From Nitrososphaera sp. (GTDB lineage Archaea; Thermoproteota; Nitrososphaeria; Nitrososphaerales; Nitrososphaeraceae): a stretch of DNA of 64,000 bases. The position numbers and the translations under genes are program-made. Below are positions 7,832 through 16,764 of the stretch, piece after piece (within the stretch, counting starts at the first letter, position 1; each line of letters begins with the position of its first letter). Where the stretch lies: assembly GCA_029263715.1 (NCBI GenBank), contig JAJUFP010000008.1, positions 1 to 64,000 of the forward strand, given 5' to 3'. The notes under the pieces were generated by a model. That model was not told the DNA's origin and ran no database searches. It saw only the letters and a list, made by a program, of their open reading frames with translations.

Positions 7832-8437
7832 ATGTTCTCAGACACTGAAGGGGCATCGCTGGTCAGGCTGGCCCGGCAGGCAGTAGAGGACTATCTTGAC
7901 CGGTCTGTCATCATCGAGCCTGAGGCGTCTGATGTCAGAAAGTTCGGTGTTTTTGTCACGCTAAACCAGGTTACAAGAGCCAAGGAGTATTTGAGGGGCT
8001 GCATTGGCTTTCCGCTTCCCGAAAAGAGGCTGCACCAGTCGGTTGTTCACGCCGCCGTCGCCGCCGCTACGCAGGACCCGCGCTTTCCACCGGTGAGCAG
8101 AAAGGAGCTTGATAGCATCACCTTTGAAGTCAGCGTTCTTACAATCCCAGAAGAGCTCAGGACAAGCCAGCACCAGTACAGGGACCAGATCCGGATAGGC
8201 CAGGACGGGCTCATCCTGCGCTGGAAGTACGGCTCCGGCCTGCTCCTGCCGCAGGTACCGGTTGAGCTGCGCTGGGACGTCGACGAATACCTTGCCAACA
8301 TCTGCTACAAGGCCGGCGCGCCGCCGGACGTGTGGCTGGATCCGTCGTCAAAGCTGTTCAGGTTCCAGGCCATGGTCTTCAAAGAGATGGAGCCAAGGGG
8401 CCCGGTGACAAGGCTGGATCTGCATCAGTACAGATAA
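7832..8437 (+). CDS. AMMECR1-domain protein
   Basis: A protein of about 201 aa of the AMMECR1 family, conserved in archaea and eukaryotes, with unknown biochemical activity. The diagnostic LRGCIGFPLP (invariant Cys) and GVFVTLN are present, as are the Arg/Asp-rich core strands. The frame opens at GTG 7793. I prefer ATG 7832 because MFSDTEGASLVRLARQAVED matches family N-termini and CTTTTTAT lies about 28 nt upstream. Confidence 0.9.
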   Translation: MFSDTEGASLVRLARQAVEDYLDRSVIIEPEASDVRKFGVFVTLNQVTRAKEYLRGCIGFPLPEKRLHQSVVHAAVAAATQDPRFPPVSRKELDSITFEVSVLTIPEELRTSQHQYRDQIRIGQDGLILRWKYGSGLLLPQVPVELRWDVDEYLANICYKAGAPPDVWLDPSSKLFRFQAMVFKEMEPRGPVTRLDLHQYR

Positions 8438-8466
8438 TATTGCCCGGTGGACAAGGTGTTACACAA

Positions 8467-9636
8467 GTGTCAAAGGCCTATTTTGCTCCATACGGCGTAG
8501 GTCTGGGACATGCCAGCCGCCTTGTGATGGTGGCCGAGCACCTGCAGCAAAGCAACGTGCAGGTCAAGTTCTCGTCCTTTGGCGAGGCCGCAAGCTACGT
8601 CTCGATGCGCGGCTATCAGTGCGTTGTGGCACCACCGGTAGAGTTTGCCTGGAGCATGGAAGGCGGATTTTCCGTAAAGCACAGCATCGCCAACATCCCG
8701 GTTTGGTTTGCCAACTTCTCAAAGCAGATGAACCACGAGATCCAGAACATGACGATGTACGGTCCGGACGTCATAGTCTCTGACTCGAGGCTTTCGCCCA
8801 TATTTGCGGCCAGGCTGCTGGGCATACCGTCCATCGTGCTTTTGAATCAGGTCAAGCTCTTGCTCTCACCCCGCCTGCGCCAGTTCGCCGTCTCGAGGCT
8901 GTTTGAGAAGATGACCGGCGAGTTTCTTGGCACGATGTGGAACATGGCAGACAGGATACTGGTGCCGGACCTGCCACCGCCCTACACCATATCTGCCCAC
9001 AACGTCTGGGATGTCGATTCTGCCGCCAAGCTGGAATACATCGGCTTTACGGCGCCAAAACCCCGTATAAGCCAGGAGCAGGTAGAGGAGGTGGCAGCAA
9101 GCCTCGGTTTTGATAGGTCCAGGCCGGTGGTGTTTTTCCACATAAGCGGGCCGGCAGAAACCCGCATGCCGCTTATACGGCTCTGCCTTGAGGCCGCAAA
9201 GGGCCTGGACAAAAACATCCAGTACGTGTTTTCAGAGGGCAAGGCCAAGGGCTCGCCCCAGCCGGTAAAGGTAGGCGAGTCCGGCTGGTACTACGAATGG
9301 TGCCCTGTAAGAGACGAGATCTTTGCCATGAGCGACATCATCGTCCTCAGGGGCGGCCACACGGCCCTTTCCCAGGCAATACAGTTTGGCAAGCCGGTGG
9401 TTACCATCCCCATCGAGAATCATGGAGAGCAGCTGGGCAACTCTGAAAAGATTGCCGGGCTTGGGCTTGGAGTCATGCTCCATCCAAAGGGACTAAAGCC
9501 GGAACAGATAGTCAATGGAGTAGAGCAGGCACTATCTAGCCCAGAATACAAAAAGAAGGCAGAGGAGGCCATGAGGATGACTGACAGCCTAAACGGAATC
9601 GATAATGTTGTAAAGATAATCCGGTCCTACCTCTAG
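8467..9636 (+). CDS. GT-B glycosyltransferase (MurG/UGT-like)
   Basis: A 389-aa GT-B fold sugar transferase. The N-terminus YGVGLGHASR is the Gly-rich acceptor-side loop of archaeal predicted glycosyltransferases, and the C-terminal half carries the nucleotide-sugar site (MSDIIVLRGGHTALSQAI, then KPVVTIPIENHGEQLGN). The GTG at 8467 is the first in-frame start past the AMMECR1 stop. It may act in glycoprotein or lipid glycosylation. The last 48 nt overlap the convergent THUMP gene. Confidence 0.85.
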   Translation: MSKAYFAPYGVGLGHASRLVMVAEHLQQSNVQVKFSSFGEAASYVSMRGYQCVVAPPVEFAWSMEGGFSVKHSIANIPVWFANFSKQMNHEIQNMTMYGPDVIVSDSRLSPIFAARLLGIPSIVLLNQVKLLLSPRLRQFAVSRLFEKMTGEFLGTMWNMADRILVPDLPPPYTISAHNVWDVDSAAKLEYIGFTAPKPRISQEQVEEVAASLGFDRSRPVVFFHISGPAETRMPLIRLCLEAAKGLDKNIQYVFSEGKAKGSPQPVKVGESGWYYEWCPVRDEIFAMSDIIVLRGGHTALSQAIQFGKPVVTIPIENHGEQLGNSEKIAGLGLGVMLHPKGLKPEQIVNGVEQALSSPEYKKKAEEAMRMTDSLNGIDNVVKIIRSYL

Positions 9637-10647
9637 CCGGAGGGTTTTTGTGTCTTTTATGGAGATAGAGCCGAGATACTTTTGAAGGCTTTTGGCAGAG
9701 ACGGCGCGCATCCTTTTGGCCAAAGCCAGATCCCTTTCATCAAGGCCCGGCTCTCTGTCCAGAAACAAAAGCGGAGCGTACGGAACCTTTCCGGCCGCAT
9801 AGATTTCCTGCATGGCAGACTCGATGAACCACTGTGGATGGAAGGCCAGTGAAAGTGGGAGGATGGCCCTTTTTTCAAGCATTGAAGAGACGGCAGTCAA
9901 AGCAAGCCTTTCCATCAAAAGCATCCTGACTGCATCATCGCGGCAATCTGGCAGAACCGCACGGCCTATACGGATGGTATCCAGTTTGGTGACTTTGGCT
10001 TTTGAGACCTTTTCGGCAAGTTTGGCGTTTTGCCTCAGGGCGTCGTCGTCATCATAAAGCAAGAATATGTCGATGTCAAAGCCGGAGCCAATAGCTTGCA
10101 GGCAGGAAGCTGCAGACAGTGGGCCGCAAATAGCGGAGCAGGCCCTGCCATGAGAGCCGTAAAGCGCGCCGCCAACCCCATCAACAGTCTGGATGCAGAC
10201 GTACGATGATTTGCCGATGTACGCGACTATGGTTTTTTCTGCCTCCACCTCGCTTTTTGCTGGTCTTGCGCCGGTGGATGCGAGTTTGGCCGTCAGTGTT
10301 CCGGTGGAGTAAAACTCCACATCCCTTGTGGTAAAGTCCAGCTTTGGGTTGCTGGCCAGCACCTTGACAAAGAACCTCTGGCCGGGCAGGACGGCGGCCT
10401 TTCCAGCATCGGATACGGCCTTTGAAACTGCCGGGAACAAGCTTGGCACCCTTTTTGCAATGCAAACTTTGTCGATTCCCGGCACGCCGGCCAGTTTTGA
10501 CGCCAGCTCAACAGGATCGGTCGCTTCGCAGACCACAAAGCCGGTTTCCAGGACTGCCCCTCTGATGCCGGGGAGCCTTCTAACGACACGCAGCACCTCT
10601 GCCTCTGTGGTATGGACAGAAGGGTGCACCAGCACTACGTCGTTCAA
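9589..10647 (-). CDS. THUMP-domain ThiI-like protein without a PP-loop
   Basis: A 352-aa protein. Residues about 5-120 form a THUMP RNA-binding domain (VHPSVHTTEAEVLRVVRRLPG, then KLDFTTRDVEFYS). The C-terminal half resembles the ThiI nucleotide-binding region, but where the PP-loop SGGxDS should be it reads GPLSAASCLQA, so adenylation of tRNA is doubtful. ThiI makes 4-thiouridine in tRNA; this paralogue may only bind RNA. It is convergent with, and overlaps, the glycosyltransferase. Confidence 0.7.
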   Translation of the reverse strand: MNDVVLVHPSVHTTEAEVLRVVRRLPGIRGAVLETGFVVCEATDPVELASKLAGVPGIDKVCIAKRVPSLFPAVSKAVSDAGKAAVLPGQRFFVKVLASNPKLDFTTRDVEFYSTGTLTAKLASTGARPAKSEVEAEKTIVAYIGKSSYVCIQTVDGVGGALYGSHGRACSAICGPLSAASCLQAIGSGFDIDIFLLYDDDDALRQNAKLAEKVSKAKVTKLDTIRIGRAVLPDCRDDAVRMLLMERLALTAVSSMLEKRAILPLSLAFHPQWFIESAMQEIYAAGKVPYAPLLFLDREPGLDERDLALAKRMRAVSAKSLQKYLGSISIKDTKTLRLEVGPDYLYNIIDSV

Positions 10648-10725
10648 GCAGCAGCGAAATATGGACTTGGTTATAAATAATTGCCGTAAAAATAAGATAA
10701 AAAGGGCGTAAAGCCCCGGAATTTT

Positions 10726-10968
10726 TTACCAGTGGTGTTTTTCGTCTGGAATCTGGCCGATCTGTTCTCGCTCAAAGTACCTTTCCAGTTCTTGGGTCCA
10801 CTTTTCCTTTGCAGTTCCACCGCCAAGACCCTTCCTCCTGAGCCAGAAGGCGATCACACCCAGCAGGAACACCGCGAACAGCATGGTTCCGAATATGTAG
10901 ACCATGACGTCGTAGAACAGCGGGTCGTAGTTCGGACCGATCTGCCCAATTAGACTTCCGAAGTTCAT
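10726..10968 (-). CDS. Small single-pass membrane protein
   Basis: An 80-aa product with one transmembrane helix (about 20-44, FYDVMVYIFGTMLFAVFLLG) and a basic then acidic cytoplasmic tail. ATG 10968 is chosen because GTATATATC lies about 27 nt upstream; the frame also offers TTG 10974. No family is recognised. It neighbours a secreted, membrane-anchored protein on the same strand. Confidence 0.65.
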   Translation of the reverse strand: MNFGSLIGQIGPNYDPLFYDVMVYIFGTMLFAVFLLGVIAFWLRRKGLGGGTAKEKWTQELERYFEREQIGQIPDEKHHW

Positions 10969-11088
10969 TATCAATAGTCCAATATGTTCAAAGATATATA
11001 CATTTTGGTTGCTGTGCAGGACACCTGAACGGCTGCAGGATCAAAAATTTGAAAAAATAATTAAACAAAAAGTAAAGGTGGGGGGCGT

Positions 11089-11460
11089 TTAGCTCGGCGG
11101 TGCTGCGCCTCTGCCTCTGAAGAAGAACGCTGCTGCTACACCACCAAAGATGGCTGCCAAGATACCAATGAACACCCATGTTGTGCTGGCTTCTTGGGCG
11201 ATCATACTTGTGCCAGAGCCCTCCGGGTTGTTACCGTAGGCGGTCTGCCGGGCAGTGATCAGCCTCTCTTTTGCGATGACATTAAGTTCGGTGCAGTTTT
11301 CTCTTGGGATGCCATATTGTTCGCACTTGGCTATCGTCTCTTCGGTTACAATATCCGTTCCGGATCCGGCATATCCTTGAGCATATGCCTGTTGTATACC
11401 CATCACGGAGACGCCCGCCGCGAAGAATACAGCTAAAGCCACTAGGATTGGCTTGTTCAT
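11089..11460 (-). CDS. Secreted, C-terminally anchored small protein
   Basis: A 123-aa product with a signal peptide (MNKPILVALAVFFAAGVSVM, cleavage near AYA), a short extracellular part with two Cys (KCEQYGIPRENC, possibly a disulfide) and a C-terminal membrane helix (WVFIGILAAIFGGVAAAFFF). The ATG at 11460 has a GAGGTAG ribosome-binding site; the longer frame to 11616 is rejected. No known family; a cell-surface role is inferred. Confidence 0.75.
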   Translation of the reverse strand: MNKPILVALAVFFAAGVSVMGIQQAYAQGYAGSGTDIVTEETIAKCEQYGIPRENCTELNVIAKERLITARQTAYGNNPEGSGTSMIAQEASTTWVFIGILAAIFGGVAAAFFFRGRGAAPPS

Positions 11461-11589
11461 ACCAACTACCTCTTTCGAATTCAGATATTTAACCTTTATG
11501 AACGCACTGAATTGCATTTCCCGTGGCGCAGGTCTGTGAAAAATATACAAGTAACATTTAAGACCTCCATTCATGTAGTTTTCAGACGT

Positions 11590-12039
11590 ATGGCACGAAT
11601 TCATGTTCATACTCATGGAAAGTCACATTCTACACGTCCTATATCCAGGACCCTGCCAACGTGGTCCAACGAGACAGCAGAGCAGGTGTCTTCGCTTGTA
11701 TCCAAGCTTTCCAAGGAAGGCCTCAGTCCAAGCGCGATTGGAATCAAGTTAAGAGACGAGCACGGTATCCCCCTTGCCAGGTCTGTAACAGGCAAGACGG
11801 TGAGCCAGCTGCTGGCAGAGAACAACATCAAGTCAGACATGCCAGAAGACCTAGACGTCCTAGTGCGCAAGGCCGTCGGCCTCCAGAAGCACCTGAGGGC
11901 CCACAACAGCGACCACAGAAATGTCAGATCCCTTGAACTGGTCGAGGCCAAGATCCACCGTCTGGCAAAATACTACAAATCAATAGGCAGGCTGCCGGCC
12001 AACTGGAAATACGCTGCAGTGATAGCCCAGCTAGAATAA
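11590..12039 (+). CDS. rps15: 30S ribosomal protein S15 (uS15)
   Basis: A 149-aa archaeal uS15. It has the archaeal/eukaryal N-terminal extension (MARIHVHTHGKSHSTRPISR) and the conserved four-helix core ending in SLELVEAKIHRLAKYYKSIG. It binds 16S rRNA in the central domain of the small subunit. ATG 11590 gives the family N-terminus. It is first in a run with the RecJ-like nuclease, Pcc1 and SerS. Confidence 0.97.
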   Translation: MARIHVHTHGKSHSTRPISRTLPTWSNETAEQVSSLVSKLSKEGLSPSAIGIKLRDEHGIPLARSVTGKTVSQLLAENNIKSDMPEDLDVLVRKAVGLQKHLRAHNSDHRNVRSLELVEAKIHRLAKYYKSIGRLPANWKYAAVIAQLE

Positions 12040-12058
12040 GTGCAGGGTTCTTGGCAAG

Positions 12059-13498
12059 ATGGGCGACAGCTCCAAGCTTGTTCAAGCTCTGAAACCTTTT
12101 TGCGAGAATTTACGAAATGTTGCTGAAAGCGGCAAAGATATTGCCATCATCACGCACCTTGATGCCGACGGCATAACCTCCGGGAGCATAATGGCCCTTG
12201 CGCTGGCAAGGATGAACGCCAAGTTCTCGGTAAGGACCGTTTCTGACATGAACCAGTCCGTCATTGAAAGGATGAAGGCCGAGGACCACGACTTTTATAT
12301 CATTACCGACCTTGGGGGCGGGATGGCCTCCCAGTTCCGCAAGGCGCTTGGCAGCCGGTGGGTGGTTATAGACCACCACCAGATCCCAGAAGAAGAGATA
12401 CTGACCGACGACGCCGGCCAGGTGATGAACGCCTGGAGGTTTGGCATCGACGGTGGGATGGAGGTTCCTGCCGGCGGCATGGCGTACATGGTGGCAAGCA
12501 CCCTGGACAGAAAGAACCGCGACCTGTCGAGTCTGGCAGTGGTGGCCGCTGTCGGCGACAGACAGGACCAGGCAAGCAAGCGCTCGTTTCTGGGGCTCAA
12601 CCAGGAGATACTGGAGACGGCCAAGTCCCTGGGACTTGTAAACGTAGAACTGGACATCATGCTGACGGGCCGGGAGACAAGACCGCTGCACGAGGCTTTG
12701 GCCTATACATCGTTTCCGTACATCGACGGCCTGACATGGAACACCAGCAGCTGCCATACGCTGCTCAAAAACGCAGGCCTAAAGCTGAAAGACAACGGCC
12801 GCTGGCGTGTTCCGTCAGAATTTTCACAGGAAGAGAAAAGCGCCATAGTTGACGCGATAACAAAATTCGTTGTTACTTCCAGCAAGGCACCCACCAGCGT
12901 CATCGACGAACTTGTCGGGTACGTCTACACCCTTGCCGGCGAGGACCGGCGCAGCCAGCTTCGGGACGCAAGGGAGTTTTCCACGCTGCTCAACGCCTGC
13001 GGACGGATAGGCAGGTCTGGTGTGGGAATTGCCATATGCATGGGTGATAGAAATGCGATGCTTAGCGCCGGCGAGCAGATAAACGCCGAGTACCGCACCA
13101 CGCTTCGGAACTACATCTCCACCATATTCAGCGAAAAATGGCGGCTGAGCGATGATGGAAAGGTTGCAGTGGTCAACGGCGACGGCGTTGTTGCCGAAGA
13201 CATGCTTGGCGCCGTATCGTCACTGCTGAGCGGCTCGCCATCGCTTCCTGGAAGGCTGCTGTTTGTCAGGACATTATCAAAGGACAGCACGTACAAATTC
13301 TCGTCCAGAAAGTCGCTTGGCTGCAAATCGCCGGCCAACCTGGGCCTCATAATGCGCCACTGCGCCGAGGGGGTGGGCGGAAGTGGCGGCGGGCATGCTG
13401 CCGCTGCAGGTTGCAGGATCCCGCATTCCGCGCTGGAGGACTTTGTTTCCAGACTGAAGGTTGCCATCAATGACCCAAGATTCTCGACGGCAGCCTGA
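12059..13498 (+). CDS. Archaeal RecJ-like DHH nuclease (GAN-type)
   Basis: A 479-aa single-strand nuclease of the DHH superfamily. Visible motifs are THLDADGITSG (motif I), the metal ligands of ITDLGGG, WVVIDHHQIP (DHH) and the DHHA1 motif GGSGGGHAAAAG near residue 445. Archaeal members associate with GINS in the replisome and act in repair and replication. It starts 19 nt after uS15, and its last 29 nt overlap pcc1. Confidence 0.9.
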   Translation: MGDSSKLVQALKPFCENLRNVAESGKDIAIITHLDADGITSGSIMALALARMNAKFSVRTVSDMNQSVIERMKAEDHDFYIITDLGGGMASQFRKALGSRWVVIDHHQIPEEEILTDDAGQVMNAWRFGIDGGMEVPAGGMAYMVASTLDRKNRDLSSLAVVAAVGDRQDQASKRSFLGLNQEILETAKSLGLVNVELDIMLTGRETRPLHEALAYTSFPYIDGLTWNTSSCHTLLKNAGLKLKDNGRWRVPSEFSQEEKSAIVDAITKFVVTSSKAPTSVIDELVGYVYTLAGEDRRSQLRDAREFSTLLNACGRIGRSGVGIAICMGDRNAMLSAGEQINAEYRTTLRNYISTIFSEKWRLSDDGKVAVVNGDGVVAEDMLGAVSSLLSGSPSLPGRLLFVRTLSKDSTYKFSSRKSLGCKSPANLGLIMRHCAEGVGGSGGGHAAAAGCRIPHSALEDFVSRLKVAINDPRFSTAA

Positions 13499-13742
13499 CT
13501 ACGAGGTCTCGGTTCAGGTCAGCATCCCGTTTCCGGACGCCCGGTCGGCAAGGGCCGCCATGAAGGCATTAATACCAGACAATGTCAACATGCCGGAAGG
13601 TTTGTCCATAAGCATGTCCTCGAAAGGCGGCACGGTTCAGATCATAGTTACGGGAAGCATGATCCCCATGAATACTGTTGTAAACACGGTTGATGAGATC
13701 CTGGAGCACATCTCCGTCGCCAAGAAACTGGTGGAAGGATGA
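13470..13742 (+). CDS. pcc1: KEOPS complex subunit Pcc1
   Basis: A 90-aa Pcc1/Gon7-type subunit of KEOPS, which makes the universal t6A37 modification of ANN-decoding tRNAs. The family pattern is seen: a strand with VSIPFPDARSARAAMKALIPDN, a second strand pair, and a C-terminal helix VVNTVDEILEHISVAKKLVE. ATG 13470 is preferred over the TTG three codons earlier. It overlaps the RecJ-like gene and lies 3 nt before serS. Confidence 0.85.
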   Translation: MTQDSRRQPDYEVSVQVSIPFPDARSARAAMKALIPDNVNMPEGLSISMSSKGGTVQIIVTGSMIPMNTVVNTVDEILEHISVAKKLVEG

Positions 13743-13745
13743 CTG

Positions 13746-15020
13746 ATGCTTGATCCAAAATTGCTGAAGGAAAATCCAGAGGCAGTGCGCGAGCTTTTAA
13801 GGCGGCGGCAGATGGATTTTCCGCTAGACGAGCTTGTAGGCCTCGATAGGCGCCGGCGCGAGCTGATAGTCGAGACACAGGACCTGAAGCACAAAAAGAA
13901 CCTGCTTTCAGAGGCGGTGGCCGTCAAGAAAAAGTCCAAACAGGATGCTACGGCCGAGCTTGAGCAGATGAGAAACGTCAGCTCAGGCCTGGATAAGGCA
14001 GGACAGGAGCTTGCCTCCGTCGAGGAACGGTTTCAGCGCCTTGCCATGCGCCTTCCAAACATACTTCATGAATCGGTGCCGGTGGGCAAGGATGAAACAG
14101 AAAATGTGGTCATCAGGACCAGCGGTGCCATAAAGGACATCCCAAAGCCAAGGGACCATGTTGACATTGCAGCGGCCCTGGATCTGGCCGATATTGAGCG
14201 TGCTGCCAAGATCTCCGGCGCTAGATTCTATTTCCTGAAAAACGAGCTTGTGCGGATGAACTACGCGCTGGTGCAGTTTGCTTTAGAGTTTCTTGCCGGG
14301 AAGGGGTACACGCCCATTCAGCCACCATACATGATAAGAAAAACTCCCATGGAAGGCGCCGTGATTCTGGGCGATTTTGAAGATGTCATTTACAAGCTGG
14401 AAAACGAGGACCTGTACATGATAGGCACGTCGGAGCACGCCATTGCCAGCATGCACATGGATGAAATTTTGGACGGCAAAAAGTTACCGATAAAGTACGC
14501 GGGCTTCAGCCCCTGCTTTCGAAAGGAGGCCGGTGCTCACGGCAAGGACATGAAGGGCATATTCCGTGTCCACCAGTTTGAAAAGGTGGAGCAGTTCGTA
14601 TACTGCCGGCCGGAAGACTCTTGGCAGGAGCATGAGCGGATGCTGGCCACGTCGCAGGAGTTCTTTGACAGACTTGGCATACCCTACCGCGTCATGCTTC
14701 TGTGCTCCGGCGACACCGGCAAGGTCTCCGCCAAGACCTACGACATAGAGGCATGGATGCCCGGTCAGAATGCGTACCGCGAGATAGTCTCCTGCTCAAA
14801 CTGCCTTGACTACCAGGCCCGCCGGCTCAAGATCCGGTTCCGAGACCGGACAAACGAAGAGACGCGGCTGGTGCACACCCTGAACAGCACGCTGGTGGCC
14901 ACCGAGCGAACCATGGTGGCAATCATGGAGAACTACCAGACACCCAGCGGCACCGTCCTAGTCCCACAGGCCCTCCAAAAGTACATGGGCGGGATAGAGG
15001 AGATTGGCCAGAAGCCCTGA
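13746..15020 (+). CDS. serS: Serine--tRNA ligase
   Basis: A 424-aa class II synthetase of the standard (not methanogen) type. The N-terminal coiled-coil arm (about 25-110) binds the long variable arm of tRNA-Ser. Motif 2 is FRKEAGAHGKDMKGIFRVHQ, and motif 3 is LNSTLVATERTMVAIMENYQ. Length and motifs are complete. It is transcribed with pcc1 upstream and is followed by the eS1 promoter. Confidence 0.97.
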   Translation: MLDPKLLKENPEAVRELLRRRQMDFPLDELVGLDRRRRELIVETQDLKHKKNLLSEAVAVKKKSKQDATAELEQMRNVSSGLDKAGQELASVEERFQRLAMRLPNILHESVPVGKDETENVVIRTSGAIKDIPKPRDHVDIAAALDLADIERAAKISGARFYFLKNELVRMNYALVQFALEFLAGKGYTPIQPPYMIRKTPMEGAVILGDFEDVIYKLENEDLYMIGTSEHAIASMHMDEILDGKKLPIKYAGFSPCFRKEAGAHGKDMKGIFRVHQFEKVEQFVYCRPEDSWQEHERMLATSQEFFDRLGIPYRVMLLCSGDTGKVSAKTYDIEAWMPGQNAYREIVSCSNCLDYQARRLKIRFRDRTNEETRLVHTLNSTLVATERTMVAIMENYQTPSGTVLVPQALQKYMGGIEEIGQKP

Positions 15021-15058
15021 CGAACAATATATATTCTGGATGGCAAGTGTGAACTCCG

Positions 15059-15769
15059 ATGGCTAAAGGAGCTAAGAAGGGAGGCAGAGTCCGCGACAAA
15101 TGGCGAGACAAGCAATGGGTCATTGTAAACAAGCCATCCGGATTTGAGCCACCTGGATCTGTAAATTATGTTCCCGTTACCGATGCCGAGCAGGCAAAGG
15201 GCCGGGTAATTGAAAATACACTTCATGACATGATGAAAGGTAACCCCGAACAGAGCATGGATCAGCACCAGATCAAGGTATTCATCCAGATAGAGAACAT
15301 CAACGATGGAACTGCGACTACCCGGTTCAAGGGGCACGAATACGCCAAGGAGTTCCTCCGCAGCCTGATTCGGCGCGGAAGCTCGATGATCACCTTCGTG
15401 CACGACTACACCACCATGGACGGTTACGTCTTCCGTGTTGCCGTATCGGCGTTTACCCAGAGGCGAGTCAACGCTTCCAAGAAACACGAGATAAGGATGA
15501 TAGCCCACAGGATACTGTCAGACAGGATCTCCAAGATGAACGTCGACCAGTTCGTCCAGGAAGTCACTGGAGGCAAGGGCGGCGACATTCCGCGGGAGAC
15601 AAACAGCATCATCGGCGCCGAGATCCTGGCCGAGGCAAGGAAGATCTCCAATATCCGGCACCTGGGCATCAGGAAGACCAAGCTGATATCGACCCCCGCG
15701 TCAAGGGCCGTCGAGGAAGCCAAGCCCATCGAGTCGGCAGTAACCGAGCAGCCGCCGTCTCCACAATAA
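15059..15769 (+). CDS. rps3ae: 30S ribosomal protein S3Ae (eS1)
   Basis: A 236-aa archaeal/eukaryal eS1. It has the basic N-terminus (MAKGAKKGGRVRDKW), the core (RFKGHEYAKEFLRSLIRRGS) and the RRVNASKKHEIRMIAHRI helix. It sits on the small-subunit platform near the mRNA exit. An A/T-rich TATA-like AATATATATT lies about 25-35 nt before the ATG. It heads a run with the COG1325 protein, Rpp30 and Pop5. Confidence 0.96.
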   Translation: MAKGAKKGGRVRDKWRDKQWVIVNKPSGFEPPGSVNYVPVTDAEQAKGRVIENTLHDMMKGNPEQSMDQHQIKVFIQIENINDGTATTRFKGHEYAKEFLRSLIRRGSSMITFVHDYTTMDGYVFRVAVSAFTQRRVNASKKHEIRMIAHRILSDRISKMNVDQFVQEVTGGKGGDIPRETNSIIGAEILAEARKISNIRHLGIRKTKLISTPASRAVEEAKPIESAVTEQPPSPQ

Positions 15770-15802
15770 CTTTTTAGCCTCTTTAATTTTCTTGTCTTTT
15801 GG

Positions 15803-16243
15803 ATGGAAGAGATCAGATTTTCTGCTGCAGAAGCTAACCTTGTCCTTCATGCGACGGAGGACCATGACAAGGTGCTCCAGTCCATTGACAAGGTGCTTTC
15901 CATTCCTGCCAGCAGTTTTGCCGGCACGAATTCAGACGGGCATTTTGGTAACAAGATTGTTCTGTTCAAGTCCACGCTATCGAGCAAGGAGGCTTCAGAT
16001 CTGGCCCTCCGGATCCTGTCTCTTCTCAACAGGATAGACAGGCAGCAACTTTACGACCGGCTTGAGGATTACTGCGACGAGAAGGGCAACCTGTACCTGA
16101 GGCTGGACAAGCAGAGGATCTGCCAGGGCAAGGTCTCGCTGTCAGAGTCTGATGCCATCAGGATACGCTTCAAGCCCATAAGACGCTACAAGCCTTCAGG
16201 CAACATCGACACGTACAGGGGGCTGCTGTCTTTAATCGAATAG
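15803..16243 (+). CDS. RNA-binding protein, COG1325 (exosome-associated type)
   Basis: A 146-aa member of the archaeal RNA-binding COG1325 family, which is usually encoded beside RNase P or exosome genes. The family pattern EIRFSAAEANLVLHATEDHD at the start and the basic C-terminus (IRIRFKPIRRYK) are visible. The function is not established. Its TAG stop overlaps the proposed AUA start of the Rpp30 gene (ATAG), which suggests coupled translation. Confidence 0.8.
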   Translation: MEEIRFSAAEANLVLHATEDHDKVLQSIDKVLSIPASSFAGTNSDGHFGNKIVLFKSTLSSKEASDLALRILSLLNRIDRQQLYDRLEDYCDEKGNLYLRLDKQRICQGKVSLSESDAIRIRFKPIRRYKPSGNIDTYRGLLSLIE

Positions 16244-16764
16244 ACCTCTGCGTAGGCGGCGATTTTGACTTTCTTGCGATAGCAAAGGCATTGGCCATAG
16301 ACCGCGTCGCGGCTGCTGACAGCGTTGGTCAAAATGTCATCCACAGGCTTGAAAAGCCGCCAGTAACGCCGGTCGATTACCAGTACCTGCTTGTATCCAG
16401 AAACATCAGGGATGCCCAGCATGTAGACGTGCTTACCATCAGCGATTTTAGGCAGGTCAAAGACCGGCTAAAAAAAGAGGTCAAGTCCGGCGTTGGGATC
16501 GAGATGACCGTTGCCGCGGCAAGGAAGATGGACGCAACTGATGTGGGCAGCTGGATCTTGCAGATTCGTGAACTTTACAAATTCTGCCGGCTATCAAGAT
16601 GTCAGTTCATACTTTCCAGCGGAGCGGACTCGCCGTACAGCATGGTCTCCGGCCCGTGTTTTGACGCGCTGCTCAAGGTATGCGGCATAGACCCGCAGAA
16701 TTACTGGCCAGACCTTGAGGGCTGGCTAGAGTCAAGGCTAGCAAGGAGGGTTACAACATGCTGA
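16240..16764 (+). CDS. rnp3: Ribonuclease P protein component 3 (Rpp30)
   Basis: A subunit of RNase P, which trims the 5' leader of pre-tRNA. The PHP-like TIM-barrel pattern is clear: VGIEMTVAAARKM, then CRLSRCQFILSSGADSPYSM and a C-terminal helix. The first standard start, TTG 16291, would cut off the first strand (DLCVGGDFDFLAIAKALAID). Upstream to the in-frame stop at 16150 there is no ATG, GTG or TTG. I place the start at ATA 16240, which overlaps the previous stop as ATAG. TTG 16291 is the alternative. Confidence 0.8.
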   Translation: MDLCVGGDFDFLAIAKALAIDRVAAADSVGQNVIHRLEKPPVTPVDYQYLLVSRNIRDAQHVDVLTISDFRQVKDRLKKEVKSGVGIEMTVAAARKMDATDVGSWILQIRELYKFCRLSRCQFILSSGADSPYSMVSGPCFDALLKVCGIDPQNYWPDLEGWLESRLARRVTTC

